A stretch of 64,000 bases of DNA, taken from Streptomyces sp. 1222.5. GTDB lineage: Bacteria; Actinomycetota; Actinomycetes; Streptomycetales; Streptomycetaceae. How positions within the stretch are numbered: the first letter of the stretch is position 1; each line of letters starts with the position of its first letter. The position numbers were made by a program, and so were the translations under genes. The stretch spans positions 620,001 to 684,000 of the forward strand of contig NZ_FNSZ01000001.1 in the NCBI RefSeq assembly GCF_900105245.1, read 5' to 3'. The notes below the pieces were generated by a model. That model saw nothing but the letters and a program-made list of their open reading frames with translations, did no database searches and was not told the DNA's origin. Below, piece after piece: positions 8,101 through 16,967 of the stretch.

Positions 8101-9006
8101 ATGCACACGACCACGACCACGGCCGCCCGCACCGTGCGTCTGCTCACCGCGGTCGCCCTGTCGGCCGTCACCACCGCCGCGGTCACCGGATGCGGCGGCG
8201 ACCGCCACGACGGTCCGCCGAATGACCACCCCGACCGGTCGGCGACCCGGCCCGAGGTCCGGGCCCGCCAGGTGGCCGACGCCTGGGACGGCTCCCCGGC
8301 GGCCGCGAAGTGGCGCACGGGCTACTACCCGATGGCGGACGCGATCCGGTTGCCCGACGGCGGTCTCCGTGGTGCGGCCGACCGGCGCGCCTACGAAACC
8401 GGCAACTTCGACCTGCGGGGAGCACTGCCCTCCGCGCCCCGGCCGGACGGCGAGGTGAGGTGGAGGAACGGTGACACCCTCGGCATGCCGATCCTTTCGG
8501 CCCAGGAGGTGTACACGACCCTGGATCGCGACGGCGGTCCCGGCCCCCGCCTGACCGTGACCGCGGCGAAGCCGGGCGAGACGACCGTGGTCACCAGCCG
8601 GGGCCGCGCGACCGTCCCGGCGTGGCTGTTCACCGTGAAGGGCTACGACACCCCGCTCAGGGTCGCCGCCGTCAGCCCTTCCCCGCTCCCCCAGGCCCCC
8701 ATCAGGCCGCTCGGACCGGAGCCGACCGACGAGCTGACGCCACTCGGCGCAGTGGTCGACGTGGCCCCGGACGGCAGGTCCGTCACCGTCCGCGCCACGC
8801 ACGGCTCCTGCGACGACGGTCCCGTCGTGAAGACCCTCGAGACGGCGCACAGCGTCGTGCTGTCCGCGTCCGTGGCGGGGGCCCGGGACGGCATCTGCCC
8901 CAGCAACCTGCTCATCGAGCGGGTGAGGTTGACGCTGAAGTCCCCGGTCGGCGGCCGCGCCCTCCTGGACGCGTTCACCGGCCGGCCACTGACGCACAGC
9001 CAGTGA
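8101..9006 (+). CDS. putative lipoprotein of unknown function
   Basis: Protein of 301 residues. It begins with a Thr-rich basic N-terminus, a hydrophobic stretch and the lipobox-like TAAVTGCGG, predicting Cys lipidation near residue 31 and an outer-face membrane anchor. The mature part is rich in charged residues and beta-prone segments (VPAWLFTVKGYDTPLRVAAVSP; SVTVRATHGSCDDGP). No enzyme motif was recognised. It follows the phospholipase gene on the same strand but is separated by its terminator. Confidence 0.75.
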   Translation: MHTTTTTAARTVRLLTAVALSAVTTAAVTGCGGDRHDGPPNDHPDRSATRPEVRARQVADAWDGSPAAAKWRTGYYPMADAIRLPDGGLRGAADRRAYETGNFDLRGALPSAPRPDGEVRWRNGDTLGMPILSAQEVYTTLDRDGGPGPRLTVTAAKPGETTVVTSRGRATVPAWLFTVKGYDTPLRVAAVSPSPLPQAPIRPLGPEPTDELTPLGAVVDVAPDGRSVTVRATHGSCDDGPVVKTLETAHSVVLSASVAGARDGICPSNLLIERVRLTLKSPVGGRALLDAFTGRPLTHSQ

Positions 9007-9082
9007 CGCGGCTGCTGGGAAATGCGTGGGGGCCCTCGTCTGTCGGCCGGTAGCGTCGGAGGAAGACTCGGGGGGTGGGCCG

Positions 9083-9634
9083 GTGCGGCCGGTGCTGTCG
9101 GTGGACGTGGACGGGCCGCTGAATCCCTATGCGGCGAAGCCGTCCAGACGGCCCGAGGGTTACGGCACGCACCGGTTGATGACTCCGCGTTGGGCTGCGG
9201 CCGAGCGACGGCGCCTGGCCGCCTGGGGCCTTCCCGACAGGGCGGCGAAGCCCCTGCGGGTATGGCTGAACCCGGCTCACGGCCCGGCGCTCACCGCCCT
9301 GCCCTTCGATCTGGTGTGGGCCACGACGTGGGAGGAGGAGGCCAACACCTCTCTCTCGCCTCTCCTGGGGCTTCCTTCGCTGCCGTACATCGCCTGGACC
9401 GATCCCCGTGCCCAGCCGGAGGGCGGAGTGTGCTGGAAGACGCCGGACGTCGTCGCCTGGGCGAGGGGCCGCCCCTTCGCCTGGGTCGACGACGAGATCA
9501 CGGACGTGGACCGGGCCTGGGTCCGAGCCCATCACAGAGGTCCGGCGCTCCTCCGCCATGTCGATCCGCGGACCGGCCTGACCTCGGAGGACTTCGCGCG
9601 TCTGACGGAATGGGCGAGCCTCTTGGCCGGCTGA
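9083..9634 (+). CDS. HAD-like hydrolase-fold protein
   Basis: Protein of 183 residues from a GTG start at 9083 (GGGGGGTGGG just upstream). It opens VRPVLSVDVDGPLNPYAAKP; DVDG is the HAD-type nucleophile motif DxDG. The rest (WLNPAHGPAL, WATTWEEEAN, FAWVDDEITD) matches the small HAD domain found alone in many actinobacteria and in RNA-repair fusions. The WVDDE pair could supply the distal metal ligands. Substrate unknown. Confidence 0.7.
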   Translation: MRPVLSVDVDGPLNPYAAKPSRRPEGYGTHRLMTPRWAAAERRRLAAWGLPDRAAKPLRVWLNPAHGPALTALPFDLVWATTWEEEANTSLSPLLGLPSLPYIAWTDPRAQPEGGVCWKTPDVVAWARGRPFAWVDDEITDVDRAWVRAHHRGPALLRHVDPRTGLTSEDFARLTEWASLLAG

Positions 9635-9638
9635 CGGT

Positions 9639-9676
9639 ACCGGCGCACGGCGCGGCGGAGCCCGCCGTGCGCCGGT
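9639..9676. terminator. bidirectional hairpin terminator
   Basis: Perfect 14-bp inverted repeat (9639-9652 with 9663-9676) with a 10-base loop between convergent genes. The right arm runs to the stop codon of the leftward DUF418 gene. Confidence 0.75.
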
Positions 9677-10944
9677 CAGCGGACGTGGCGCGCGAGCCGG
9701 GTGGCCGTGTACACCGCGTGTTCGAGGGGGCCGCGCCGGAAGCGGTGGGTCCACAGGGTCGCCACGAGAGCGGCGGCGGCGACGAACCCGAGGAGCACCG
9801 GCAGCGCGCTCATGCCGTCGCCGTCGATCGCGGGCACGTACCAGACGTCGAGGAGGAGCCAGAGGGCGACGACGTGCAGGACGTACGCGGTCAGCGCCGT
9901 CATCCCGACCGCAGCGATCGGCCTGGTCAGGTGGTTGACGCGGGGCAGGCGCTCCGCGACGGTCAGGCACCCGGCCAGCACCACCAGGGCGATACCCGTG
10001 CTGCCGATGACGGAAAAGGTGGTCTGGCTGTGCGGTGCGGCCACGAGCAGCCAGGCGAGCGGGGTGTGGTCGTCGGGGCTGCCGACGGTGTCCGACCACC
10101 ACGCCGACGCCGGCGAACCGCCGTCCGTCGCGGCGGCGACGGCGGGAAGAGCGCCCGGCACGGTGTGCAACGCCAGCCAGGAGCCGCCGTGGCCGAGCAC
10201 GGCGAGCGCCCCGCCGGCCAGGGCCAGCCTGGGCCGGATGCCGGACCGGGTGAGGTCGAGTCTGGCGACCGCCATTCCCGCGACGAGGAAGGGGATCCAG
10301 GTGAGAACGGGGTACGTGCCCGTGAACAGCAGCTCCACGACACCGCCCGTGTCGGTGAGCCGGGCCAGCGGGTCCCACGCGATGACGGTGTCCGCCCAGT
10401 CACCTGCTTCGGCCGACTGCCGGATCACGTACAGGATCTGCGGCAGGACCAGCGCGCCGGCGGCGGCGATGAGCGCGAGCGTCCCGGCCCGCAGCCGGTA
10501 CAGCGGGAGGACCGCCAGGAAGAGCAGCCCGTAGAAGCTCAGGATCACGTCCACGTCGGTGTCCAGCGCGGTCAGGACGTAGCCCATGACCACGAGGACG
10601 GCCGCGCGGATCGCGACCCGGGCGACGGCCTGCCGACCGGGCTGCCCGGTCCGGGGCCGCGGCCGGCCGGTGATGATCACGAGTGAGAATCCCGCGAGGA
10701 GCGCGAAGAGGGCGGACGAACGGCCCCGCGCGCACTCCACCAGGAACCCCACCGGACCGCCCACCGCGGTGTCGGGGCCGACGTGGGCGGAGTACATGCC
10801 GAAGACCGCGAGGCCGCGGGCCAGGTCGATGCCGACCAGCCGCCCTGCCGAGGACGCGGCCGGACGGAGAGCGGTGGGGGACGGGCCCCCGTCGAGCACA
10901 CGCGACACCACTGTCGGCACGGCAGGCCATGCGTTCTGCCCCAT
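9676..10944 (-). CDS. DUF418/HGSNAT-like polytopic membrane protein
   Basis: Protein of 422 residues with about ten membrane segments. The N-terminal RLVGIDLARGLAVFGMYSAHVGP matches the acyltransferase-like domain shared by DUF1624/heparan-alpha-glucosaminide acetyltransferase proteins. The C-terminal half (TPLAWLLVAAPHSQTTFSVIGSTG; MTALTAYVLHVV) is DUF418. Such proteins may acetylate surface or small molecules at the membrane, but evidence is indirect. The start at 10944 is chosen because residues before it lack coding character, although an in-frame extension exists. It is divergent from the two-component pair. Confidence 0.75.
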   Translation of the reverse strand: MGQNAWPAVPTVVSRVLDGGPSPTALRPAASSAGRLVGIDLARGLAVFGMYSAHVGPDTAVGGPVGFLVECARGRSSALFALLAGFSLVIITGRPRPRTGQPGRQAVARVAIRAAVLVVMGYVLTALDTDVDVILSFYGLLFLAVLPLYRLRAGTLALIAAAGALVLPQILYVIRQSAEAGDWADTVIAWDPLARLTDTGGVVELLFTGTYPVLTWIPFLVAGMAVARLDLTRSGIRPRLALAGGALAVLGHGGSWLALHTVPGALPAVAAATDGGSPASAWWSDTVGSPDDHTPLAWLLVAAPHSQTTFSVIGSTGIALVVLAGCLTVAERLPRVNHLTRPIAAVGMTALTAYVLHVVALWLLLDVWYVPAIDGDGMSALPVLLGFVAAAALVATLWTHRFRRGPLEHAVYTATRLARHVR

Positions 10945-11140
10945 GTCCTCATGGTTTGCCCGGCGCCCGGAACCGCTCACCCGACGTGTTTCCGAAGGCG
11001 CCCCGCCGACCGGCCGAAGCCAACCCCGCCGACCGGCGGGGGCCGGGCCGCCAATCGGACGGGATCCGGCTCCGCGCCGCGCGGTGCGGGCGTCCGCGTG
11101 GTAGGCATCGAACAGCGGGCACGCAAGGAGCGGAGCGCAG

Positions 11141-11806
11141 GTGATCCGGGTACTGGTGGTCGATGACGAGGCCCTGGTCCGTACGGGCTTCACGCACATC
11201 CTCAACACCGCGGACGACATCGAGGTCGTGGGGGCGGTCCCCGGCGGCCAGGCCGTCCGGACGGTGCGCGAGGCACGCCCCGACATCGTCCTGCTGGACA
11301 TCCGCATGCCGGACGTGGACGGACTCACGGTCCTGTCCGAGCTGCGCCGCATGCCGGACTGCCCGGTGGTGGCGATGCTCACCACGTTCGACTCCGACGA
11401 ATACGTGGCGACGGCGCTGCGCTCGGGCGCCGCCGGCTTCCTGCTGAAGGACACCGATCCGGAGCAGCTCCCCTATCTGGTGCGGGCTCTGGCAGAGGGC
11501 GGTACGGTGCTGTCGTCCAAGGTCACCCGCACGGTGGTGGACGGCTATCTCGACCAGGGCGGCCGTGAACCCGCCGCCCGTCTCACGGCCCGGCTGACCG
11601 AGCGTGAGCGTGCCGTCCTCGTCCTGATGGCGGAGGGCCTCGCCAATGCGGACATCGGCGAACGGATGCATCTGAGCGCCGGCACGGTCAAGGGCCATGT
11701 CAGCGCCGTGCTGAGCAAGCTGGAGGTCGGCAGTCGTGTGCAGGCGGCCTTGATCGCCGAGCGGGCGGGCCTGCTCGGACCGTCGCGGGAGGAGGACACC
11801 CGGTGA
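11141..11806 (+). CDS. NarL/LuxR-family response regulator
   Basis: Protein of 221 residues: a receiver domain (VLVVDDEALVR acidic pair, phospho-Asp in DIVLLDIRMPD, Thr in MLTTFD, Lys in FLLKDT) followed by a LuxR HTH (LTERERAVLVLMAEGLANADIGERM then SAGTVKGHVSAVLSKL). It starts with GTG after AAGGAGCGGAG. The GTGA overlap with the next gene couples it to its cognate sensor kinase. Target genes are not evident. Confidence 0.92.
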   Translation: MIRVLVVDDEALVRTGFTHILNTADDIEVVGAVPGGQAVRTVREARPDIVLLDIRMPDVDGLTVLSELRRMPDCPVVAMLTTFDSDEYVATALRSGAAGFLLKDTDPEQLPYLVRALAEGGTVLSSKVTRTVVDGYLDQGGREPAARLTARLTERERAVLVLMAEGLANADIGERMHLSAGTVKGHVSAVLSKLEVGSRVQAALIAERAGLLGPSREEDTR

Positions 11807-12912
11807 AGCGCCGGGGAGTACCGCCTCCGCTGCTGGACGCCTTCCTCGTCCTGGTCGCGCTGATCGACACGTGGGCCAACGTCGGCTTCGACCGGGGCGC
11901 ACCCCTGGGCTGCGCGCTGCTCGCGTCCTTCGCCCTGGTGCTGCGCCGGCACCTGCCGCTGACGACGTTCCTGCTCACGCTGCCCACGGCCCTGGTCACG
12001 GACGCGGTGTTCGCCACGCTGGTGGCGCTGTACACGCTGTCCTCGCTCAACCGCCACCGGGTGCTGCTGGGACTCTGCGCCCTGACGTACGCGGTCATCG
12101 ACTTCCTCCCCTGGCCGTGGTCGAACCTGCGGGCCACCGAGCTCGGTGGCACCCGCAACGTCGTCCACATCCTCTACTCCGTCGCCTCGGCGGCCGCGCC
12201 GGTCTTCCTGGGCCAGCTCGTCCAGGCCCGCCGTGAACTGTCGCTCCGGCTGAGCGAGATCACCGAGGCCCGGGAGAACGAGCGGCTGCTGACCGCCCAG
12301 AGCGTGCTGGCGAAGGAGCGGGCGCAGCTGGCGCGGGAGATGCACGACGTGGTCTCCCACCAGGTCAGCCTGATCGCCGTACAGGCCGGAGCACTCCAGG
12401 TGGGCAGCCGGGACCCGGAGACGAAGTCGGCCGCGTCGACCATCCGGCGGCTCAGTGTGCAGACCCTCGACGAGCTGCGGCACATGGTCAGCGTGCTCCG
12501 CGCGTCCGGCAGCCGTCCCACGGAGCTCACTCCTCAGCCGTCCCTCGCCGACCTCCAGCGTCTGGTGGACGGCAGCGGTATCGAGGCGGAACTGAAGACT
12601 GATCTGCCGGGGGACCTGCCGCCCGCGACCCAGCGCGCCGTCTACCGGACCGTGCAGGAAGCGCTGACGAACGTCCGCAAGCACGCCCCCGGCGCCAGAG
12701 CCATAGTCGCCATCCACCACCTGAACGGCACCATCGGCGTCACCGTCACCAACACCGCCCCCACCCAGGCGCCGCTCCCGCTGCCCGGTGCCCACCACGG
12801 TCTGGTGGGGCTGCGCCAGCGGGCCGAACTCCTCGGGGGGACCATCACGTCCGGCCCCACCTCCGACGGCGGCTACGAGCTCCACCTCGAGCTGCCGATA
12901 GGGACCACGTAG
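11803..12912 (+). CDS. NarL-type sensor histidine kinase
   Basis: Protein of 369 residues. The N-terminal ~150 residues form about four membrane segments without a large extracellular domain, suggesting intramembrane sensing. A short coiled linker leads to a HisKA_3 domain with the phospho-acceptor His in REMHDVVSHQ, then an ATPase with the N-box VQEALTNVRKHA and a GLVGLRQRAELLGG lid. It phosphorylates the upstream response regulator (GTGA overlap). The stop overlaps a GTG that opens a degenerate RibD_C remnant. Confidence 0.92.
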   Translation: MKRRGVPPPLLDAFLVLVALIDTWANVGFDRGAPLGCALLASFALVLRRHLPLTTFLLTLPTALVTDAVFATLVALYTLSSLNRHRVLLGLCALTYAVIDFLPWPWSNLRATELGGTRNVVHILYSVASAAAPVFLGQLVQARRELSLRLSEITEARENERLLTAQSVLAKERAQLAREMHDVVSHQVSLIAVQAGALQVGSRDPETKSAASTIRRLSVQTLDELRHMVSVLRASGSRPTELTPQPSLADLQRLVDGSGIEAELKTDLPGDLPPATQRAVYRTVQEALTNVRKHAPGARAIVAIHHLNGTIGVTVTNTAPTQAPLPLPGAHHGLVGLRQRAELLGGTITSGPTSDGGYELHLELPIGTT

Positions 12913-13349
12913 TGACCGGGGCGCCACAGCCCGGTACCGGCACCTGGTCGACGGCCCCGAGGGCTGGGACGACACCACCCACCGGCTACGGCGCCGGGGA
13001 GGTCGGCAGGCCGGCGTCCGTCGTCGTGACGAGCGCGCCGCCCGCGTCGGTGCGGCTCACCGACCTCGACCGGACGTTCGTCACCACCGGCCTGCCCGAC
13101 GCCGTCGCCGCGGCGTGCGAGCGCGCGGAGGCGGCCTCCTCGGCGTCCGGCGACTACCTCGACGTCGTCCTCATGGGCGGCGGCTCCGCGTTCGACGCCG
13201 GCTTGGTCGACGCGCTGTCACTGCACCTCGCGCCCGTCGTCCTCGATGCCGGGACGCCGCTGTTCACCGGCCGTACCCGACGCACGCTGGTGCAGCGCGG
13301 GGCGACCGTGACGTCCACGGCGACGCATCTGTTCTACGACGTGCGCTGA
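12912..13349 (+). pseudogene. RibD_C/dihydrofolate-reductase-like remnant
   Basis: The last ~85 residues (VVLMGGGSAFDAGLVDALSLHLAPVVLDAGTPLF, ending STATHLFYDVR) are the C-terminal half of a RibD_C/DHFR-like protein. The N-terminal half of that family, with the cofactor-binding start, is missing because the sensor kinase gene ends here. Between 12932 and about 12985 a different frame reads HLVDGPEGWDDTT, which fits the family better than the open frame. A frameshift near 12985 would join it to GYGAGEVGRPASVVVT. I therefore call a truncated, frameshifted remnant; a short expressed protein from the GTG at 12912 cannot be excluded. Confidence 0.6.
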
Positions 13350-13361
13350 GGCCCGGGTCCG

Positions 13362-13739
13362 TCATGCGGCCGCGGTGAGCGCGGCCGCGGTCAGCTGTAT
13401 CGCCGTGTCGGCGCGGGCGAGGACGACCAGGCGGATCCCCCCGATGTCGGCGTCGGCCTCGAGCAGGCGCCGCACCGGAGCGCTGTGGGTGGCCACGGAC
13501 ATCACCAGGCCGAGGCGGCTGCACAGCCGGTGCACGCGCAGCACCACGCCGACGGCCGTGCCGGACGCCGCGGGCCCGTCGAGCACGAGGACGAGGGAGG
13601 TCGGTGCGTGCCCCTCCAGGAGATCACTGATCCGGGCGAGCAGGACCGCACGGCCGTCGCTGCCGGGATCGTCGTGCACCGTGACGACGAGTACGCCTTG
13701 ATCGAGCGCATGGGACACCATCACGGCCATCCATCTCAT
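13362..13739 (-). CDS. STAS-like small protein
   Basis: Protein of 125 residues with alternating beta and alpha elements: VLVVTVHDDPG, SLVLVLDGP, a helix around VGVVLRVHRLCSRLG, LVMSVATHS, a helix VRRLLEADAD and LVVLARADTA. This resembles STAS/anti-sigma-factor-antagonist folds, but I see no clear phosphorylatable Ser motif. Three ATG codons lie close together at the start (13739, 13730, 13721); the first is used here. Function unknown. Confidence 0.55.
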   Translation of the reverse strand: MRWMAVMVSHALDQGVLVVTVHDDPGSDGRAVLLARISDLLEGHAPTSLVLVLDGPAASGTAVGVVLRVHRLCSRLGLVMSVATHSAPVRRLLEADADIGGIRLVVLARADTAIQLTAAALTAAA

Positions 13740-13916
13740 TTCCCGACCAAACGGTTCATACTCGGACTACCCCGTCCGGGCGGGCTGATGCCGACAGCGG
13801 CCGGTCCCCGCCCGGGGCCATAAGGGTGTCTCCGGGCGGTGCCGGGAGGCGGGCGCGGGGCCGCGTGGTCATGCTGGGCCAGGTAGTGGCAGACACCAGG
13901 CGACAAGGAGCACGGT

Positions 13917-14132
13917 ATGCCGACGGACACGGTCGGACGGTTTCTGACGGCACTCGACCCGGACCACCGGGAGGCGATCGCCGCCGAGCCGCGCGAGGAA
14001 CAGGAGCGGCTGGCGGCGGCCTGGGAACGCGAGCTGGAGGCCGACGACGAGCTCGACACCCTGGACGAACTCTCCCCGCCGGCGGCGGAGGCCGAGGCGG
14101 CCCGCCGCGTCCTGGAGCGCGAACTCGGCTAG
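13917..14132 (+). CDS. small acidic protein, unknown function
   Basis: 71 residues, strongly acidic and helix-prone (EPREEQERLAAAWERELEADDELDTLDEL), preceded by AAGGAGC at good spacing. No domain recognised. It has the composition of small helical regulatory or stress proteins, but that is not diagnostic. Confidence 0.6.
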   Translation: MPTDTVGRFLTALDPDHREAIAAEPREEQERLAAAWERELEADDELDTLDELSPPAAEAEAARRVLERELG

Positions 14133-14250
14133 AGCGCACCCGGTCATTGCGGAATCATGAACAATCCTCACGTTTCTGTGGACTCCTCGACAGGGCTCTC
14201 CTAAGGTCGCCGCGGCGCGACCACCCGTCGTCCGCATCCCGAGGAGCCCC

Positions 14251-15828
14251 ATGTTCCGCAGGACACTCCACCGTGCCCTGGGCCTCGCCCTGGCCCTGGT
14301 CGCGGGTACGGCCGTGGCCGGGCCCGTGCCCGCGCAGGCCGACCCGATATCCCAGGCACCCGGCCACCGCCTGGTCGACGCCTACACCGGCGCCCCGGCC
14401 GCCGCCCGGCCGCTGCCCGGCACCCGGCCCCCGCAGCACCCGTACCTCGCGCCGAACGGCCGGTCAGGGATGCACGCGGACGGCTGGGGCAGCGCCACCT
14501 ACGGCTGGTCCGGCCCGCTCGGCGAGCACCCGCGGGTCGACAGCGAGCGGATGGCGCTGCTCGGCGGCGAGTGCGCCAACGTGACCTTCGACCGGGCCGG
14601 CCGGATCGTCACCGTCTGCGGGACGTTCACCGGGTTCCTGGTGAAACTGCTCGACCCGCGGACCCTCGCGACGCTGGCCGAGTACAAGCTGCCGCAGCGT
14701 CCCTCCACGGTGGAGGCGATCACGCGGCTGGACTTCTCACGGATCTTCAAGGACACCTCCGGCGGTGCCTACTCGTACCTGGACGACCAGGACCGGCTGG
14801 TGCTCGCCGACTCCCGACAGCACATCGTCCGCCTCGCCCACCGGCAGAGACCGGGCGGCTGGGAGTTCACCGTCACCGACGACTGGGACCTCACCGCGCG
14901 GGTGCCCCACGACTGCGTGACCTGGACGAACCTGTACCCCACCGGGACGTGTGACCCGGTCACCTCCGTCATGCCGGACTGGCAGGGCCGGATCTGGTGG
15001 GTCACCCGGCAGGGTCGCGTCGGCACGGTCGATCCGGGCAGCGAGGCCGTCCGCTCGATCCGGCTGGACGGGGAGGAGATCCAGAACTCCTTCTCCGTCG
15101 CCGCCGACGGGGTCTCGATCGTCTCCGACCACGCCCTGTACGAGTTCACCGCCACGGCGGACGGGACACCCGCGGTGGTGTGGCGGCAGACCTACGACCG
15201 GGGTACCGGCACCAAGCCCGGCTCGGTGAACCAGGGCTCGGGCACCACGCCGGACATCTTCGGCGAGGGCGGCCGGTACGTCGCGATCACCGACAACGCC
15301 GACGACCGCATGCACGTCCTCGTCTACCGGCGCGGTGCCGGCATCCCCGCCGGGCGACGGCCGGTGTGCGAGATCCCCGTGTTCCGCTCCGGCGCGTCCA
15401 CCACGGACAACTCCCTGATCAGCTGGGGCGACAGCCTGGTGGTCGAGAACAACCACGGCTACGAGAACGTCACCTCGCTCACTTTCGGGCGGAGCGTCGT
15501 CGGCGGAGTCACCCGGATCGACGTCCGTCCCGACGGCAGCGGCTGCGACATGGTCTGGGCGAGCGCCGAGCGGTCGCCGTCCGTCGTGCCGAAGCTGTCC
15601 ACCGGCAACGGGCTGCTCTACCTCTACACCAAGGATCCCGACCCCCTCGGCATCGACGCCTGGTATCTGACCGCCGTCGACTTCCGCACGGGACGCACCC
15701 GGTGGAAGCAGCTCGTCGGCACGGGCGCCGGCTACGACAACAACTGGGCACCGATCACGCTCGGCCCGGACGGCACCGCCTACGTCGGCGTCTTCAACGG
15801 CCTGGCCGCCGTACGCGACGACGGCTGA
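14251..15828 (+). CDS. secreted beta-propeller-like protein
   Basis: Protein of 525 residues with a clear signal peptide (FRRTLHRALGLALALVAGTAVAGPVPAQAD). The mature part has repeated short blade-like units such as YLDDQDRLVLADSRQHIVRL, VMPDWQGRIWWVTRQGRVGTVDP and ITLGPDGTAYVGVFNGLAAV, the pattern of a PQQ/YVTN-type propeller. No catalytic motif is visible. It probably acts outside the cell or on the cell surface. A large hairpin follows and separates it from the polysaccharide locus. Confidence 0.75.
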   Translation: MFRRTLHRALGLALALVAGTAVAGPVPAQADPISQAPGHRLVDAYTGAPAAARPLPGTRPPQHPYLAPNGRSGMHADGWGSATYGWSGPLGEHPRVDSERMALLGGECANVTFDRAGRIVTVCGTFTGFLVKLLDPRTLATLAEYKLPQRPSTVEAITRLDFSRIFKDTSGGAYSYLDDQDRLVLADSRQHIVRLAHRQRPGGWEFTVTDDWDLTARVPHDCVTWTNLYPTGTCDPVTSVMPDWQGRIWWVTRQGRVGTVDPGSEAVRSIRLDGEEIQNSFSVAADGVSIVSDHALYEFTATADGTPAVVWRQTYDRGTGTKPGSVNQGSGTTPDIFGEGGRYVAITDNADDRMHVLVYRRGAGIPAGRRPVCEIPVFRSGASTTDNSLISWGDSLVVENNHGYENVTSLTFGRSVVGGVTRIDVRPDGSGCDMVWASAERSPSVVPKLSTGNGLLYLYTKDPDPLGIDAWYLTAVDFRTGRTRWKQLVGTGAGYDNNWAPITLGPDGTAYVGVFNGLAAVRDDG

Positions 15829-15834
15829 ACGGGG

Positions 15835-15881
15835 GCGGGCATGCCGACGGTGTGCGGAATCCTCCCGTCGGCATGTCCCGC
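15835..15881 (+). terminator. hairpin terminator upstream of rmlA
   Basis: Inverted repeat 15835-15850 with 15865-15881, 16 bp paired with one bulged base, loop about 14 bases. It sits between the propeller gene stop and rmlA, so rmlA probably starts from its own promoter just after it or from a promoter within. Confidence 0.65.
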
Positions 15882-15899
15882 GAAAGTAGGGTGCTGCCC

Positions 15900-16967
15900 A
15901 TGAAGGCACTTTTGTTGTCTGGTGGCTCGGGTACCCGTTTGCGCCCTATAACCCATACATCGGCGAAACAACTCGTGCCGGTCGCGAACAAGCCGGTGCT
16001 GTTCTACGGCCTGGAGGCGATCGCCGAGGCCGGCATCACCGAGGTCGGGATCATCGTCGGCGACACGGCCGAGGAGATCCGGGAGGCGGTCGGCGACGGC
16101 GGGGCGTTCGGCCTCGACGTCACCTACATCCCTCAGGAGGCCCCGCTCGGGCTGGCCCACGCGGTGCTGATCGCCCGTGAGTTCCTGGGTGACGACGACT
16201 TCGTGATGTACCTCGGCGACAACTTCGTCGTCGGCGGCATCACGGATCTGGTGACCGCCTTCCGCGCCGAGCGGCCGGAAGCGCAGATCCTGCTGACGAA
16301 GGTGCCCAACCCGACCGCGTTCGGGGTGGCCGAGCTGAACGCGGCCGGCCGGGTCGTCGGTCTGGAGGAGAAGCCCCGGCATCCCAAGAGCGAGCTGGCG
16401 CTGGTCGGCGTCTACCTGTTCACGCCGGCCATCCACGAGGCCGTGCGCGCGATCGAGCCGTCCTGGCGCGGCGAGTTGGAGATCACGCACGCCATCCAGT
16501 GGCTGATCGACACCGGCCGTGACGTGCGCTCCACGACGATCTCCGGGTACTGGAAGGACACCGGGAACGTCACCGACATGCTCGAGGTCAACCGCTCGGT
16601 GCTGGAGACCGTGGAGCGCCGGATCGACGGCACGATCGACGACGACAGCGAGATCATCGGCCGGGTGGTCGTCGAGCGCGGCGCGAAGGTGACCGGCAGC
16701 CGGATCGTGGGTCCGGTGGTCGTCGGCGCGAACACCGTCATCGTCGACTCCTACGTCGGCCCCTTCACCTCGATCTCCGCGGAGTGCAGGATCGAGGACA
16801 GCGAGATCGAGTACTCGATCGTGCTGCGCGACTCCTCCGTGAGCGGCGTACGCCGCGTGGAGGCCTCCCTCATCGGCCGCAACGTCGAGGTCACCCCGGC
16901 GCCCCGCAAGCCGGCCGCCCACCGACTCGTCCTCGGCGACCACAGCAAGGTGCAGATCTCCTCATGA
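15900..16967 (+). CDS. rmlA: glucose-1-phosphate thymidylyltransferase, long type
   Basis: Protein of 355 residues. The nucleotidyltransferase core begins KALLLSGGSGTRLRPITHT, with K25 region SAKQLVPVANKP and FVMYLGDNFV. It is followed by an approximately 100-residue left-handed beta-helix (hexapeptide repeats such as GRVVVERGAKVTGSRIVGPVVVGANTVI). This long architecture is the StrD/actinobacterial type rather than the ~290-residue enteric RmlA. It makes dTDP-glucose from glucose 1-phosphate and dTTP in the cytosol. It overlaps rfbB by ATGA, so the two are co-translated. Confidence 0.93.
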   Translation: MKALLLSGGSGTRLRPITHTSAKQLVPVANKPVLFYGLEAIAEAGITEVGIIVGDTAEEIREAVGDGGAFGLDVTYIPQEAPLGLAHAVLIAREFLGDDDFVMYLGDNFVVGGITDLVTAFRAERPEAQILLTKVPNPTAFGVAELNAAGRVVGLEEKPRHPKSELALVGVYLFTPAIHEAVRAIEPSWRGELEITHAIQWLIDTGRDVRSTTISGYWKDTGNVTDMLEVNRSVLETVERRIDGTIDDDSEIIGRVVVERGAKVTGSRIVGPVVVGANTVIVDSYVGPFTSISAECRIEDSEIEYSIVLRDSSVSGVRRVEASLIGRNVEVTPAPRKPAAHRLVLGDHSKVQISS

